A DNA stretch of 64,000 nucleotides from Methanoprimaticola sp047501175 (GTDB taxonomy: Archaea > Thermoplasmatota > Thermoplasmata > Methanomassiliicoccales > Methanomethylophilaceae): NCBI RefSeq assembly GCF_047501175.1, contig NZ_JBEQWH010000003.1:124001-188000 (forward strand). Direction: 5' to 3'. The notes under the pieces were generated by a model. It was not told where the DNA came from, did not search any database, and saw only the letters and a program-made list of their open reading frames with translations. A program made the translations under genes and the position numbers. This document shows positions 42,918 through 52,007 of the stretch, piece after piece. Every line of letters begins with the position of its first letter. Position 1 is the stretch's first letter.

Positions 42918-43009
42918 ATTTCCAATATTAGTGGATGTTTATTTCCGATAATATTAGAACTTTATTTCCGATATTATTGGAAATTGATTTCTGATATTAT
43001 TGGAATATG
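42918..43009. repeat. Four tandem 23-bp iterons upstream of the ATPase at 41628-42887
   Basis: Copies start at 42918, 42941, 42964 and 42987, exactly 23 bp apart with no spacer. Their first 17 bases are ATTTCCAATATTAGTGG, ATTTCCGATAATATTAG, ATTTCCGATATTATTGG and ATTTCTGATATTATTGG. The core CCRATANTATTGG is itself an inverted repeat. The nearest copy is 30 bp from the start codon at 42887. Confidence 0.88.
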
Positions 43010-43202
43010 AGGAACAAAAATAGTGAATGTACTCACCATTAACAGATACAGATCATTTTCGACCTCATCTATGATGATAAGATATCGTGTCCTGCCTTGA
43101 CCTCCCCCAATAAAGATGAACAGTCAGGAGTGATTTTCATCACTGTTTCGTTATTGATATCTTGATAATAACCATAATATCGTCGATATCGCATCCTTCA
43201 TC
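43010..43202. promoter_or_regulatory. Intergenic region before the ATPase at 43203, with a 13-bp palindrome
   Basis: ATATCG-T-CGATAT (43177-43189) lies 13 bp before the start codon; GATATCTTGATAATAA (near 43157) and GATAAGATATCGTG (near 43077) share the GATAT(C) core. These could be the private sites of the 43203 gene but are weaker than the other sets. No gene is seen. Confidence 0.4.
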
Positions 43203-44528
43203 ATGCTCCGCAGGAAGGTCCTGAAGAGACTACGGCAATGGAGACATGACAAAGACGGCAAATGTCTCCTGATAAAAGGTCCCCGTCAGATCGGGAAGAC
43301 CTTCATAGTGGAGCAGTTCGGGAAGGAATACGAGAGTTTCGTGAAGATCGACTTCATCACAAACCCTTCCTACAAGAGGGTCTTCGAAGGTGATCTCGAT
43401 GTGGACACGATCGTCAGGATGATCTCCGCATTTGACAAGGATGTGAGATTCATCCCCGGGAGGACCCTGCTCTTCTTCGACGAGGTGCAGGAGTGTCCCC
43501 GCGCCCGCACATCCCTGAAGCCTTTCGCCATCGACGGTAGATACGATGTCATAGCGGCCGGATCCTTCACAGGGGTGCACATCAAAGGTTCCCTGAACGC
43601 CCCAGTCCCCGTGGGGTACGAGAGGGAGCTCCGCATGAACTCACTGGACTTCGAGGAGTACCTATGGGCAATCGGGATGGATCCCGCATTCATCGATGAC
43701 GTCCGTCGCCGCATACGCGACCTTGACGGACTGGGTCCCGCCGTGTATGACCTCATGTCCGCACACTTCAGGGACTACATGGTGGTCGGAGGGATGCCCA
43801 GAGCCGTGTCCAAGTTCGTGTCCGATGGCATCTACAGCACGGCATGGGAAGAGAACAGGAACATCCTGAGAAGCTGCATCGATGACATCGAGAGGTACGT
43901 CACCGGTCCGAACATGAGCAAGACGAAGGCATGCTTCGAATCCGTCCCCCGGCAGCTTGCGAAACCGAACAGGAGGTTCGTATATGCCGACCTGGACCCC
44001 GATGACCCGAATGCCGCCAGGAAGTATGAGGGAAACCTACTATGGCTAAGGGATGCCAACGTAGTGACGTACTGCAACAGGCTGAACCAACCCCTGGTCC
44101 CTCTGAGTGCGAACGTCGACGAGAAGGCGTTCAAGGTCTATATGCACGACATCGGACTGCTGACCGCTTCATACGAATACGACCTGGTGTCCAGGATCGT
44201 CGCTCCGGAGTCCGATGCATACATCGGAGCGATAGTGGAGAATTGCATCTCGGCATGCATCGAGAGGCTGGGACGCACCCCATACTATTTCGAGAAGAAG
44301 GGAAAGTTCGAGATCGATTTCGTCACGATGGTCCATGGCGATGTCGCGGCCATAGAGGTGAAGTCCGGGAACAACAGGACGTCCCTGTCACTGGACAGGC
44401 TGGAATCTTACGGGCACCATGTGGACAGGAGGATCAAACTGGAGAACTCCGACATCATGCTGGACGATGACGGCGTGGAGCACTATCCTCTGTTCTGCGC
44501 GGGATTCCTGGACGACATGCATCCATGA
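43203..44528 (+). CDS. AAA ATPase with C-terminal DUF4143 / nuclease-like domain
   Basis: A 441-residue relative of the 22522 protein. It has Walker A KGPRQIGKTFIVEQFG (about residue 25), Walker B LLFFDEVQECPRARTSLKPF, VVGGMPRAVSKFV near residue 195, and IDFVTMVHGDVAAIEVKSG near 385. It ends with the subfamily tail DGVEHYPLFCAGFLDDM. It lies between two other ATPase modules (42 and 44.6 kb) on unlike repeats, so this is not a simple recent tandem duplication. Function unknown. Confidence 0.84.
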   Translation: MLRRKVLKRLRQWRHDKDGKCLLIKGPRQIGKTFIVEQFGKEYESFVKIDFITNPSYKRVFEGDLDVDTIVRMISAFDKDVRFIPGRTLLFFDEVQECPRARTSLKPFAIDGRYDVIAAGSFTGVHIKGSLNAPVPVGYERELRMNSLDFEEYLWAIGMDPAFIDDVRRRIRDLDGLGPAVYDLMSAHFRDYMVVGGMPRAVSKFVSDGIYSTAWEENRNILRSCIDDIERYVTGPNMSKTKACFESVPRQLAKPNRRFVYADLDPDDPNAARKYEGNLLWLRDANVVTYCNRLNQPLVPLSANVDEKAFKVYMHDIGLLTASYEYDLVSRIVAPESDAYIGAIVENCISACIERLGRTPYYFEKKGKFEIDFVTMVHGDVAAIEVKSGNNRTSLSLDRLESYGHHVDRRIKLENSDIMLDDDGVEHYPLFCAGFLDDMHP

Positions 44529-44540
44529 GGTTCGGATTTT

Positions 44541-44620
44541 CTATTTCTAGTAAACTCACTACTTTTAGAATTCTATTTCTAGTAAATACACTACTTTTAG
44601 AATTCTAAAAGTAGTTAAAC
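44541..44620. repeat. Two 32-bp direct repeats and an inverted third copy
   Basis: Copies at 44541-44572 and 44573-44604 are tandem with a period of exactly 32 bp; both begin CTATTTCTAGTAAA and end CACTACTTTTAGAATT. At 44605-44620 CTAAAAGTAGTTAAAC is the inverted form of the CTACTTTTAG part. AGGAGG (44625-44630) and the ATPase start (44642) follow. Confidence 0.88.
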
Positions 44621-44641
44621 CTCTAGGAGGATGACAGCTCC

Positions 44642-46003
44642 ATGGAAAGGAAGATGATGCAGACCCTCCTGGAATGGAAAGCGGATCCTCTGAGGAAGGC
44701 ACTCCTCATCAAGGGTGCGCGCCAGGTCGGCAAGACGTACATCGTCACCGAGTTCGGGAAGAGGCACTACAGGAACTTCCTGAGACTGGACCTACTGAAG
44801 GAGAGGAACCGGTCCATCTTCGACGTCCCCTCTGTTGACAGGATCATGATGCTCATAACCACCGCATATCCCGACTTCGTGCCGGAGAAGGGGGAGACCC
44901 TGCTGTTCCTGGACGAGATACAGCAGTGTCCCAATGCGGAGATGGCCATGAAGGACCTCGTCCTAGACGGCAGGATGGACGTCATCGGATCGGGATCTCT
45001 GCTCGGACTGCACTACAATCCGCCCGAGTCCTACCCGGTAGGGTCCGTCCGCGAGGTGATGATGCATCCGATGGACTTCGAAGAATACCTATGGGCGTTG
45101 GGGGTGTCCAAGGACAACACGGACATCATAAGGGACCACGTGTCCCGCAAAGAGCCCTTCGACCCTGTGTTCTACAGGATAATGCACGACTACTTCCGTC
45201 AGTACCTTGTGGTCGGGGGGATGCCCGAACCCGTCAAGGTCTCCGTGGAGACCGGCGTCATGGGCAAGGTGATCGAGGCGCAGGAGATGCTGATAAGCGG
45301 ATACCGGAACGACATCTACTCGTACTCGGAGGACGACATAAAGAACGAGGTCCGCAGGATATTCGACCTGGTGCCGTACGAGCTGTCGAGGTCCAACAAG
45401 CGCCTGATGTTCACAAACATAGAGGACAAGGGGAACGTGGGGCTCCGCGAGTACAGGGAGCCGATAGACTGGCTGGAGGGTTCGTGGTTCGTCAACACGG
45501 TCCCCAGGCTGAGGGCGGTGGCGAGGCCCCTGAGGAAGAACATCAATCCCTCCATGTTCAAGATGTACCTCCTGGACACGGGGATACTGGTGCAGATGCT
45601 CGGGGACGAGACGAGGAACGCCATGATGGACGACGACCTCTCGGTGAACGAGGGGGCGGTGGCGGAGAACGTGGTCTGCTCCATGCTCGTGAAGAACGGG
45701 ATCTCCCCATACTACTACGAGAAGAACAAGGAGATGGAGATCGACTTCATCGCCGTCGTGGGTGCGGACCTGTGCGCCATAGAGGTGAAGTCCGGTAAGA
45801 ACAGGAAGGCCGCGTCCCTGAAGAAGCTGATGACCTCGGACGAGGGGAAGCAGATACAGAGGTGGATCAAGTTCGAGTACGGGAACATCATGGTCTCGCA
45901 GGACGGTGTGGAGCACTATCCCCTGTTCTGCGCATCGTTCGTGGATGCCATCTGTCCGAAGAGGGGGATCGGGCTGAGGAATGCAGGGAAGGACGGGCTC
46001 TGA
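44642..46003 (+). CDS. AAA ATPase with C-terminal DUF4143 / nuclease-like domain
   Basis: A 453-residue member of the same subfamily as 22522 and 43203: Walker A KGARQVGKTYIVTEFG, Walker B LLFLDEIQQCPNAEMAMKDL, VVGGMPEPVKVSV, and IDFIAVVGADLCAIEVKSG, with the tail DGVEHYPLFCASFVDAI. Unlike its neighbour it is uniformly GC-rich and has a strong AGGAGG ribosome binding site 11 bp before the ATG. It ends before a perfect 11-bp hairpin. Confidence 0.84.
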   Translation: MERKMMQTLLEWKADPLRKALLIKGARQVGKTYIVTEFGKRHYRNFLRLDLLKERNRSIFDVPSVDRIMMLITTAYPDFVPEKGETLLFLDEIQQCPNAEMAMKDLVLDGRMDVIGSGSLLGLHYNPPESYPVGSVREVMMHPMDFEEYLWALGVSKDNTDIIRDHVSRKEPFDPVFYRIMHDYFRQYLVVGGMPEPVKVSVETGVMGKVIEAQEMLISGYRNDIYSYSEDDIKNEVRRIFDLVPYELSRSNKRLMFTNIEDKGNVGLREYREPIDWLEGSWFVNTVPRLRAVARPLRKNINPSMFKMYLLDTGILVQMLGDETRNAMMDDDLSVNEGAVAENVVCSMLVKNGISPYYYEKNKEMEIDFIAVVGADLCAIEVKSGKNRKAASLKKLMTSDEGKQIQRWIKFEYGNIMVSQDGVEHYPLFCASFVDAICPKRGIGLRNAGKDGL

Positions 46004-46030
46004 ACCCGACGTATATCGAACAGTGTAAGG

Positions 46031-46059
46031 GGCCTCCCCGGATGATCGCCGGGGAGGCC
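46031..46059 (+). terminator. Strong hairpin between convergent genes
   Basis: GGCCTCCCCGG (46031-46041) and CCGGGGAGGCC (46049-46059) form a perfect 11-bp stem with a 7-base loop, followed by GTGTTTCTC. Confidence 0.65.
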
Positions 46060-46183
46060 GTGTTTCTCTGACTTCAGGTTGTTGGATGGTGGTCTCCTCT
46101 CGGAGGGCGGAGGCCCTTGCGGACCTCCTGTGTTTCCTGTTCAGGTGATTGGTTGGATCTCTCGCTCGATCGTTCGTTTACGA

Positions 46184-49100
46184 TCAGCTCCTCATGAGCC
46201 TCATGGCAACGATGATGGCCATGACGACGATGAGGACGACGAGGATGATCAGCAGGTAGTCGGTGATTCCCATGCCGGACTCTGCGGGTGCATCGGGGGA
46301 GTCGGGAACGTATCCGGACTTCTCGAGACCACTGATCTGGACGTTGTACACGATCGGATCGAAGGAATCTTCAGAATCCTTGGGGGTTCCGGATGTGGTG
46401 AACGCGTTGCCGGAGATGGTATCGCCGTTAACCTTGAAGGCAGCGGTTCCGGTCCATCCGTTGGTGAGGTCGTAGGTGATCTTGTGCTCGCCGGCGGCGA
46501 CCATCAGGAAGTATCCCTGAACAAACTGTTCGCTCACATCCCCAATGGTTCCCTTCTGCATCAGGTTTCCATCGATATAGACGTTGGCGATTCCCTCGTT
46601 GGCGTAGACAAAGACCTTGTAAACATCGGTCTTGATAATCGCATCGACGACCTTCCAGTCATCCGCTCCGACGTGTGCAACACCGGTGGCCTTGTCTCCC
46701 TTGGCGTTCTCCCATCCTCCGAACCATGCGTTCTCGACGGGTGCCTTCTTGACAGCGTCAACATCGACTGCGTTGGACTGCGCATAGACGGTCATCCAGA
46801 GTGCTCCGTCGACATTGTACTGGGTGCTGTACATCTTGTCGAGGACGGTCTGGGTCTCAGTACTGACGTTGGAACCAGCAACAACGAATGCCTTGGAGGT
46901 CACGTTGACAGGACCGTTGATAGTGGCGACTGCACCAGTGGTGGTCTCCTTCCTGCTGTCCATTCCGACGTCGAGGGTGATGACGTTGACGGTTCCCTGT
47001 GCGGTGGTGTCGGTCGCTGCTGCGACATCGAGGACTCCGCCCTCGAGAATGGAAAGGACCGCATCGGTCACGTTAACGTTCAGGACCTTGTTGGATTCTA
47101 CGGAAACGGTTCCGGCGACCTTCAGGGTCTTGAAGGTAGCTCCCTCAGCGACGAGGGTCGCTCCGGAGGCGACGGTGAAGGGCGTGGTCGTGCTAAGGGT
47201 GGAGGGAGCGACAAGGCTTCCAGCGGCGAGGGTGACGGCAGCGTCAACCTCTCCGACACCCTCTGAAAGGGAACCAGTGACGATAGGCTCGTCATCGGTG
47301 TTGAATCCGGCAGTGAAGCCAGACACGTCGACGAAAGTGACGGTAGCTCCGCCAACCACGACAGACCCGTTGAAGGTTCCGATGACATCGAAAGTGGCGT
47401 CAACGATCGTCACACTGTTGGCAGTGACGACGGTGTCTATGGCGACTCCGCCTGCAGGGACATTGTTGACCTGCTTGTTGCTGACCTCGATCTCATCGCA
47501 GTCATCGGTTCCGGTGAATGCGATGTCTCCGAGTGTGATGGGTCCGTTGAGGACGATCTTGTCAGAGATCTTGTCGATGACGGCAATCGCCTTGTCGACA
47601 GGAGAGACAGCTGCCCAATCGGTATCATAGGTGTAGTATGCACCATAGATAGGTGCTCCGGCGATGAGGCTGGAGTAACCGTCACCGGCGACAGCGGTGC
47701 TGTTGTCGTACTTGAGGCCACTCGTAGCTACATCAAGACTGACGAGCATGTAGCCGTTGACGACGATCGCACTGGACCTCTTCGCATCCGCTCCTCCCTC
47801 GACTGCATCGAGATCCATGGCGGAGGTTCCGAACATGGTCTCGGCGAGCACATCGAGCTCGGTCATGAGGGTTCCGTCGATGGTCAGGGTGACTCCGTCA
47901 TCGAGGACGATGGAGACGGCATCGGCGGGAACGTACAGGGTGACTCCCTCGGGGATGGTCAGACTCTGGGTGATCTCGACGTTTCCAGTCTCCTTGGTGA
48001 CGGTGATCGTCTGTCCGGCAGAGGAGTTCTGGATTGCGGTGAAGATGTTGGTGTATGTCCTCTTCCCGTTCTCGGCCTCATCCTCGACGGTGACGTCGGA
48101 GACGGTGTCCCTGGTCAGGTCGTTGGTCTTGTCCTCGAAGGTGAGGGTTCCGTTGACGATGACCTGCTCGGACGCGGACCTCATGGTCGCGGTCTTGGCG
48201 AAGGTGACGGTGACGGCCCTCCCCTCCTCGGTGGTGGTTCCGACGGTGAGGGTGTTGGTGTCAGCGCTGCTGTCGAAGATGACGGCGACACCTGCGGGAA
48301 CGGTAACGTTCTCCTTGATGGTGATCTTGCCCATGACCTCGACAATCTTGTCCGCGGTGTTGCCCTCGACAGTGACGGCGTCCACAGCGGATGCGAATGC
48401 GGAATAGTTCTTGGTCGTGGACTCGTTGTCACCGGTTCCGGTGGTAATCTCGTAATAGGCTGCGTTGACGACCCCTCCGGTGATTCCGTTGAGAGTGGTG
48501 ATAAGTCCAGTGACGGTGATCTCTCCGCCGTTAGCAATCGTAGCGGATCCCTTGACGAGGTTGGACACGGTTCCGGAGACATCGATAACTCCTGCGGTAA
48601 CCATGCGGAGATACTTCCCAATGGTGAGCTCATCAGTGATCTCGACTCCGCCTACAAACTTATACTTGGAGTCGGAACTGGTGCTGGTCACACCTCCCAT
48701 CATTCCCATATCGGCACCGACCACGCTGACAGTATCATCAGCACTTGCACCGACATCCTTGGTATAGGACACGGTGGTGGAAGCAGAACCGCTGACATCC
48801 ATCTTGTTCGTGTACTGGGTCGCCTTCTCTCCTCCGATGGTGATGGTCTTCGAAGAGATGGACTCGGTAATCACAAGCTTCCCTGTGAATGCCGCACTAT
48901 CGAGTGTTGCAGCACCGGTAACCTCGAGGGACGCTCCGTCAATCACGAAGTAATTGGCATTCTCGTCCTTGATCTTCATGGCAGTGTTCCCATCTCCGGA
49001 TTTGCCGGCCTTAAGGATCGCCCCCTTATCCGTGACCTGAATGTAATTCCAGTCAGGACTGACTTCAGTTCCAGAGTTAACGAACTTGAAGGAATCGATG

Positions 49101-51796
49101 TTCAGGACCGCGCCATTGGCATACATCCCGATCTGGACCTCTCCGTTCCCAGCTGCCTCGGCCTTGGAATTGTCGATAGTGATTACTCCCTTGTTGACGA
49201 TCACTGCGTCATCGAAGGATCCGTTGACGGTGAGATCGCCGTAAACGGTCATGATTCCCTCGTCCTTGAAGATCGCTCCGGTCTTGGAGACGGTCATCGA
49301 TCCTACGACCGCGAAGCCGTCCACATAGTTGCCGTACAGACCATCGATAGGTGTGCAGACGAGATCGAGCTTCCCATCGAGGTTGAAGGTCCCGTCGATG
49401 GTGGCGGATGCCTTGTAATTCTTGGAATTAGCGATCTTCCCGATCTGAAGGGTCGCGTCCTTGGCAACGGTGACGGTTCCATCGACATCGAGGATCGCAT
49501 CGTTGGATCCGTCTCCGGCTCCGGCAATGATGAGGGTTCCCTCGACGACGAGGGTTCCGTAGACCGTCAGCTTTCCGTTGATCGTGATCTCATTGGCCTT
49601 GGAGATGGTCCAGGTCTTCCCCTCGGGAATGACGAGCTCCTGGAGTGCTCCGTAGGTCCTGCTTCCGGAGGTCTTTCCGGAGATCTCCTCGACGCTCATC
49701 GTCCCGGTGATCGTCGCGGTGGACACCTTACATCCGACATCTCCGTTGGTGTTGACGAAGGATCCTCCTCCGATAATCTCAGCGTTCTCCCCATAAATAG
49801 CTCCAGTGTTCTCGAAAGTTGCATTGGGAGCAATGACATAATTTCCAGCAGCACCAGTCGTGGTGGTTTCTGCAGTGAGGTAGAGCTCTCCCGCATTGGT
49901 GAACTCAGTAATCCTCTTACTTGAAACATCTTCCACGGTCAGAGCACTGAGGTACATGACGCCATTATTGATGACGTAGTTTCTTATCGCGTCATCAGAG
50001 GAACCAACAACAGTGATTTCATCGTTGATGGAGGTAGATTTTCCGAAGGTTCCGTTGTTCTCGAAAATCCCTGAAACCACGATAATCCCGCCATAAACGG
50101 TTCCCTCGTTCGTGAATTTGGATCCTGCATTGACAGTAATAGTCTTCTCATTCAGATTCAGTTCCACTCCCTCTGGAAGAGTGAAGTTTTCTGCGATATC
50201 GAAATCAACCCCTGCGGTGAACTCGGTCACCCCCATTGCAAGTAGATTCTTTATCTGAGCGATCGAACTGACCCCTGTAGCCACATCCGTCGGCATTGAA
50301 GGGACATTTGCAGGCGTGGTGATTGAACCAACACTCACATTCGTGTCTCCAGAGAGCTTCTCTCCTGCAACAACGGAAGTTTGAGGTCCATTTGTTATGG
50401 TTGTGCTAGAACCTGAATTGACAACGACAGCTCCAACATTCGAGGACGTAAGAGTACCAACTGTCACAGTTCCATTGTTGACGAGACCTGCAGACCCTCC
50501 GACAACAACAGTTGCAGAAGTCGCATCAAGATTGGCCCCAGCTGCAACTACAACAACCCCTTTGATGCTAAGGCTCCCCTCGACAGAAATGGATCCACCA
50601 ATTGTAAGCTCTCCGGACTCAACAGTCACGTCTTTAAGCTTAGCTGTTCCAGCAACCTGCTTGATTGCACTCGCAACCTCGGTCGCTGATCCAGACCCGG
50701 AGATGGTCTTAAGATTTCCATCGATAACGATGGATCCTTCGGAAATCGTGAACTTGTTGTTCTCTACTGCAATCCCATTGATATGAACTTCATTTTCCGA
50801 ACCAATGGAGACATTCGTATTATTCAGAACAAGATTCATCTTGGTATTGTTATCAGTGGATGTGAGAATTGCTTTCCCAGAATTCGCATCGATGGTGCAT
50901 CCTGTCATGGTCAGTGATGCGACCCCAGCATATCCTCCTGCGTTATCTCCAACAAGGACTGCACTCATGGGGGCCTCGTTTCCCTGAGACCAGTTCGCAT
51001 TGTCATAACTACTGGCAGTAGATCCAGTGTACCCATTGGTGAAAGTGATATCAGTGTCCGTTACAGTCGCAGTTCCACAACGAACGTAAAGAGACTGCCT
51101 CTCTCCTTTGATCGTAGAATCAGTGATATTGAGTTTCGCATTGGGAATATTGATGATGACAGTACAGTTGTCCTTGTCATTGTTTGTATATCCGGTCCCA
51201 GAAAGAGTAGATTTAGTCACATTTATCGTGAGTGTGTTATCTTTGGATTCACCGTTGTTAGTACCGATGGCGTATGTCCCCCCGATGATATTACAATTGG
51301 TAATATCAACCCTAGAGGCATCTCCATTGGGGAAAACAGCGGCCCCATTGGTGGTAAAATCCACATCATTCAGAACCAGAGAACCATTTTTCTCAATACT
51401 GAATGCAGATATGGTTCCATTTTTAAATCCAGACCAGTTGATAGTCCCGTTAGACAGGGTAAGTACCGCAGTATTCGTAGCCTCAGAAACAATTTTCATA
51501 GTGTAACCGCCTGTAGCGGTTACCTTGTACCCAGCAAGGTCAATGCTAACTGTTTGATCGACAACAGCGTTGGTTGTAAAATTCACATTAGCAATGTCAT
51601 CCGTCAATACATAATTTCCACCATCGCCTGTGAGGGCGTTGATGAATCCACTCGAATCTTTAATCTGTATAAGATTCGAACTATCAGCATCGCTGTCCTC
51701 AGCCACCGCCGGGATCGCTGCGAACACCGCGAACGCGATCGCCAGTACGGCAAATGCTGAAAGCAGCTTTGCTTTCTTCATTCCAATTGTTTTCAT
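46184..51796 (-). CDS. Giant repetitive membrane-anchored surface protein (1870 residues)
   Basis: An exported protein with a signal peptide (AKLLSAFAVLAIAFAVFAA, cleavage likely after AIPAVA) and a C-terminal membrane anchor (DYLLIILVVLIVVMAIIVA) followed by RLMRS. The 1800 residues between are low in cysteine and rich in Thr, Val, Asn and Gly. They carry many short repeats of the form GTLTI/VNGTLT.. and LNLNEKTITVNAG, the look of a right-handed beta-helix (pectate-lyase-like) stalk. It may be a cell-surface or S-layer-associated adhesin. The ATG at 51796 follows GGAGG at a good distance; the open frame extends upstream without signal features. Its 5' third is more AT-rich than the 3' part. 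Confidence 0.85.
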   Translation of the reverse strand: MKTIGMKKAKLLSAFAVLAIAFAVFAAIPAVAEDSDADSSNLIQIKDSSGFINALTGDGGNYVLTDDIANVNFTTNAVVDQTVSIDLAGYKVTATGGYTMKIVSEATNTAVLTLSNGTINWSGFKNGTISAFSIEKNGSLVLNDVDFTTNGAAVFPNGDASRVDITNCNIIGGTYAIGTNNGESKDNTLTINVTKSTLSGTGYTNNDKDNCTVIINIPNAKLNITDSTIKGERQSLYVRCGTATVTDTDITFTNGYTGSTASSYDNANWSQGNEAPMSAVLVGDNAGGYAGVASLTMTGCTIDANSGKAILTSTDNNTKMNLVLNNTNVSIGSENEVHINGIAVENNKFTISEGSIVIDGNLKTISGSGSATEVASAIKQVAGTAKLKDVTVESGELTIGGSISVEGSLSIKGVVVVAAGANLDATSATVVVGGSAGLVNNGTVTVGTLTSSNVGAVVVNSGSSTTITNGPQTSVVAGEKLSGDTNVSVGSITTPANVPSMPTDVATGVSSIAQIKNLLAMGVTEFTAGVDFDIAENFTLPEGVELNLNEKTITVNAGSKFTNEGTVYGGIIVVSGIFENNGTFGKSTSINDEITVVGSSDDAIRNYVINNGVMYLSALTVEDVSSKRITEFTNAGELYLTAETTTTGAAGNYVIAPNATFENTGAIYGENAEIIGGGSFVNTNGDVGCKVSTATITGTMSVEEISGKTSGSRTYGALQELVIPEGKTWTISKANEITINGKLTVYGTLVVEGTLIIAGAGDGSNDAILDVDGTVTVAKDATLQIGKIANSKNYKASATIDGTFNLDGKLDLVCTPIDGLYGNYVDGFAVVGSMTVSKTGAIFKDEGIMTVYGDLTVNGSFDDAVIVNKGVITIDNSKAEAAGNGEVQIGMYANGAVLNIDSFKFVNSGTEVSPDWNYIQVTDKGAILKAGKSGDGNTAMKIKDENANYFVIDGASLEVTGAATLDSAAFTGKLVITESISSKTITIGGEKATQYTNKMDVSGSASTTVSYTKDVGASADDTVSVVGADMGMMGGVTSTSSDSKYKFVGGVEITDELTIGKYLRMVTAGVIDVSGTVSNLVKGSATIANGGEITVTGLITTLNGITGGVVNAAYYEITTGTGDNESTTKNYSAFASAVDAVTVEGNTADKIVEVMGKITIKENVTVPAGVAVIFDSSADTNTLTVGTTTEEGRAVTVTFAKTATMRSASEQVIVNGTLTFEDKTNDLTRDTVSDVTVEDEAENGKRTYTNIFTAIQNSSAGQTITVTKETGNVEITQSLTIPEGVTLYVPADAVSIVLDDGVTLTIDGTLMTELDVLAETMFGTSAMDLDAVEGGADAKRSSAIVVNGYMLVSLDVATSGLKYDNSTAVAGDGYSSLIAGAPIYGAYYTYDTDWAAVSPVDKAIAVIDKISDKIVLNGPITLGDIAFTGTDDCDEIEVSNKQVNNVPAGGVAIDTVVTANSVTIVDATFDVIGTFNGSVVVGGATVTFVDVSGFTAGFNTDDEPIVTGSLSEGVGEVDAAVTLAAGSLVAPSTLSTTTPFTVASGATLVAEGATFKTLKVAGTVSVESNKVLNVNVTDAVLSILEGGVLDVAAATDTTAQGTVNVITLDVGMDSRKETTTGAVATINGPVNVTSKAFVVAGSNVSTETQTVLDKMYSTQYNVDGALWMTVYAQSNAVDVDAVKKAPVENAWFGGWENAKGDKATGVAHVGADDWKVVDAIIKTDVYKVFVYANEGIANVYIDGNLMQKGTIGDVSEQFVQGYFLMVAAGEHKITYDLTNGWTGTAAFKVNGDTISGNAFTTSGTPKDSEDSFDPIVYNVQISGLEKSGYVPDSPDAPAESGMGITDYLLIILVVLIVVMAIIVAMRLMRS

Positions 51797-51960
51797 GCGT
51801 ATTCCTCCGGATCTCTCCGGTGTCGCACGCAGGCACTCATCCCACTCCGATCGGTTATCTCGTGCAGTACGGCCTACTCCGCACACAGTATATAGCCGGA
51901 ACATCCGGAGATTCCCCGGACGTGGATGAAAGAACGGTGATTACATCCACACCGTTCGAA
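51797..51960 (-). promoter_or_regulatory. Promoter region of the giant surface protein
   Basis: Read leftward it has the TATA element CTATATAC (about 51889-51896), about 95 bp before the start codon, implying a long 5' leader, and a clear GGAGG ribosome binding site. The leader is GC-rich. Confidence 0.45.
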
Positions 51961-52007
51961 TCAGACGTCGGATAATGGACAGAAATATCCATCACATACG
52001 TACAAGC

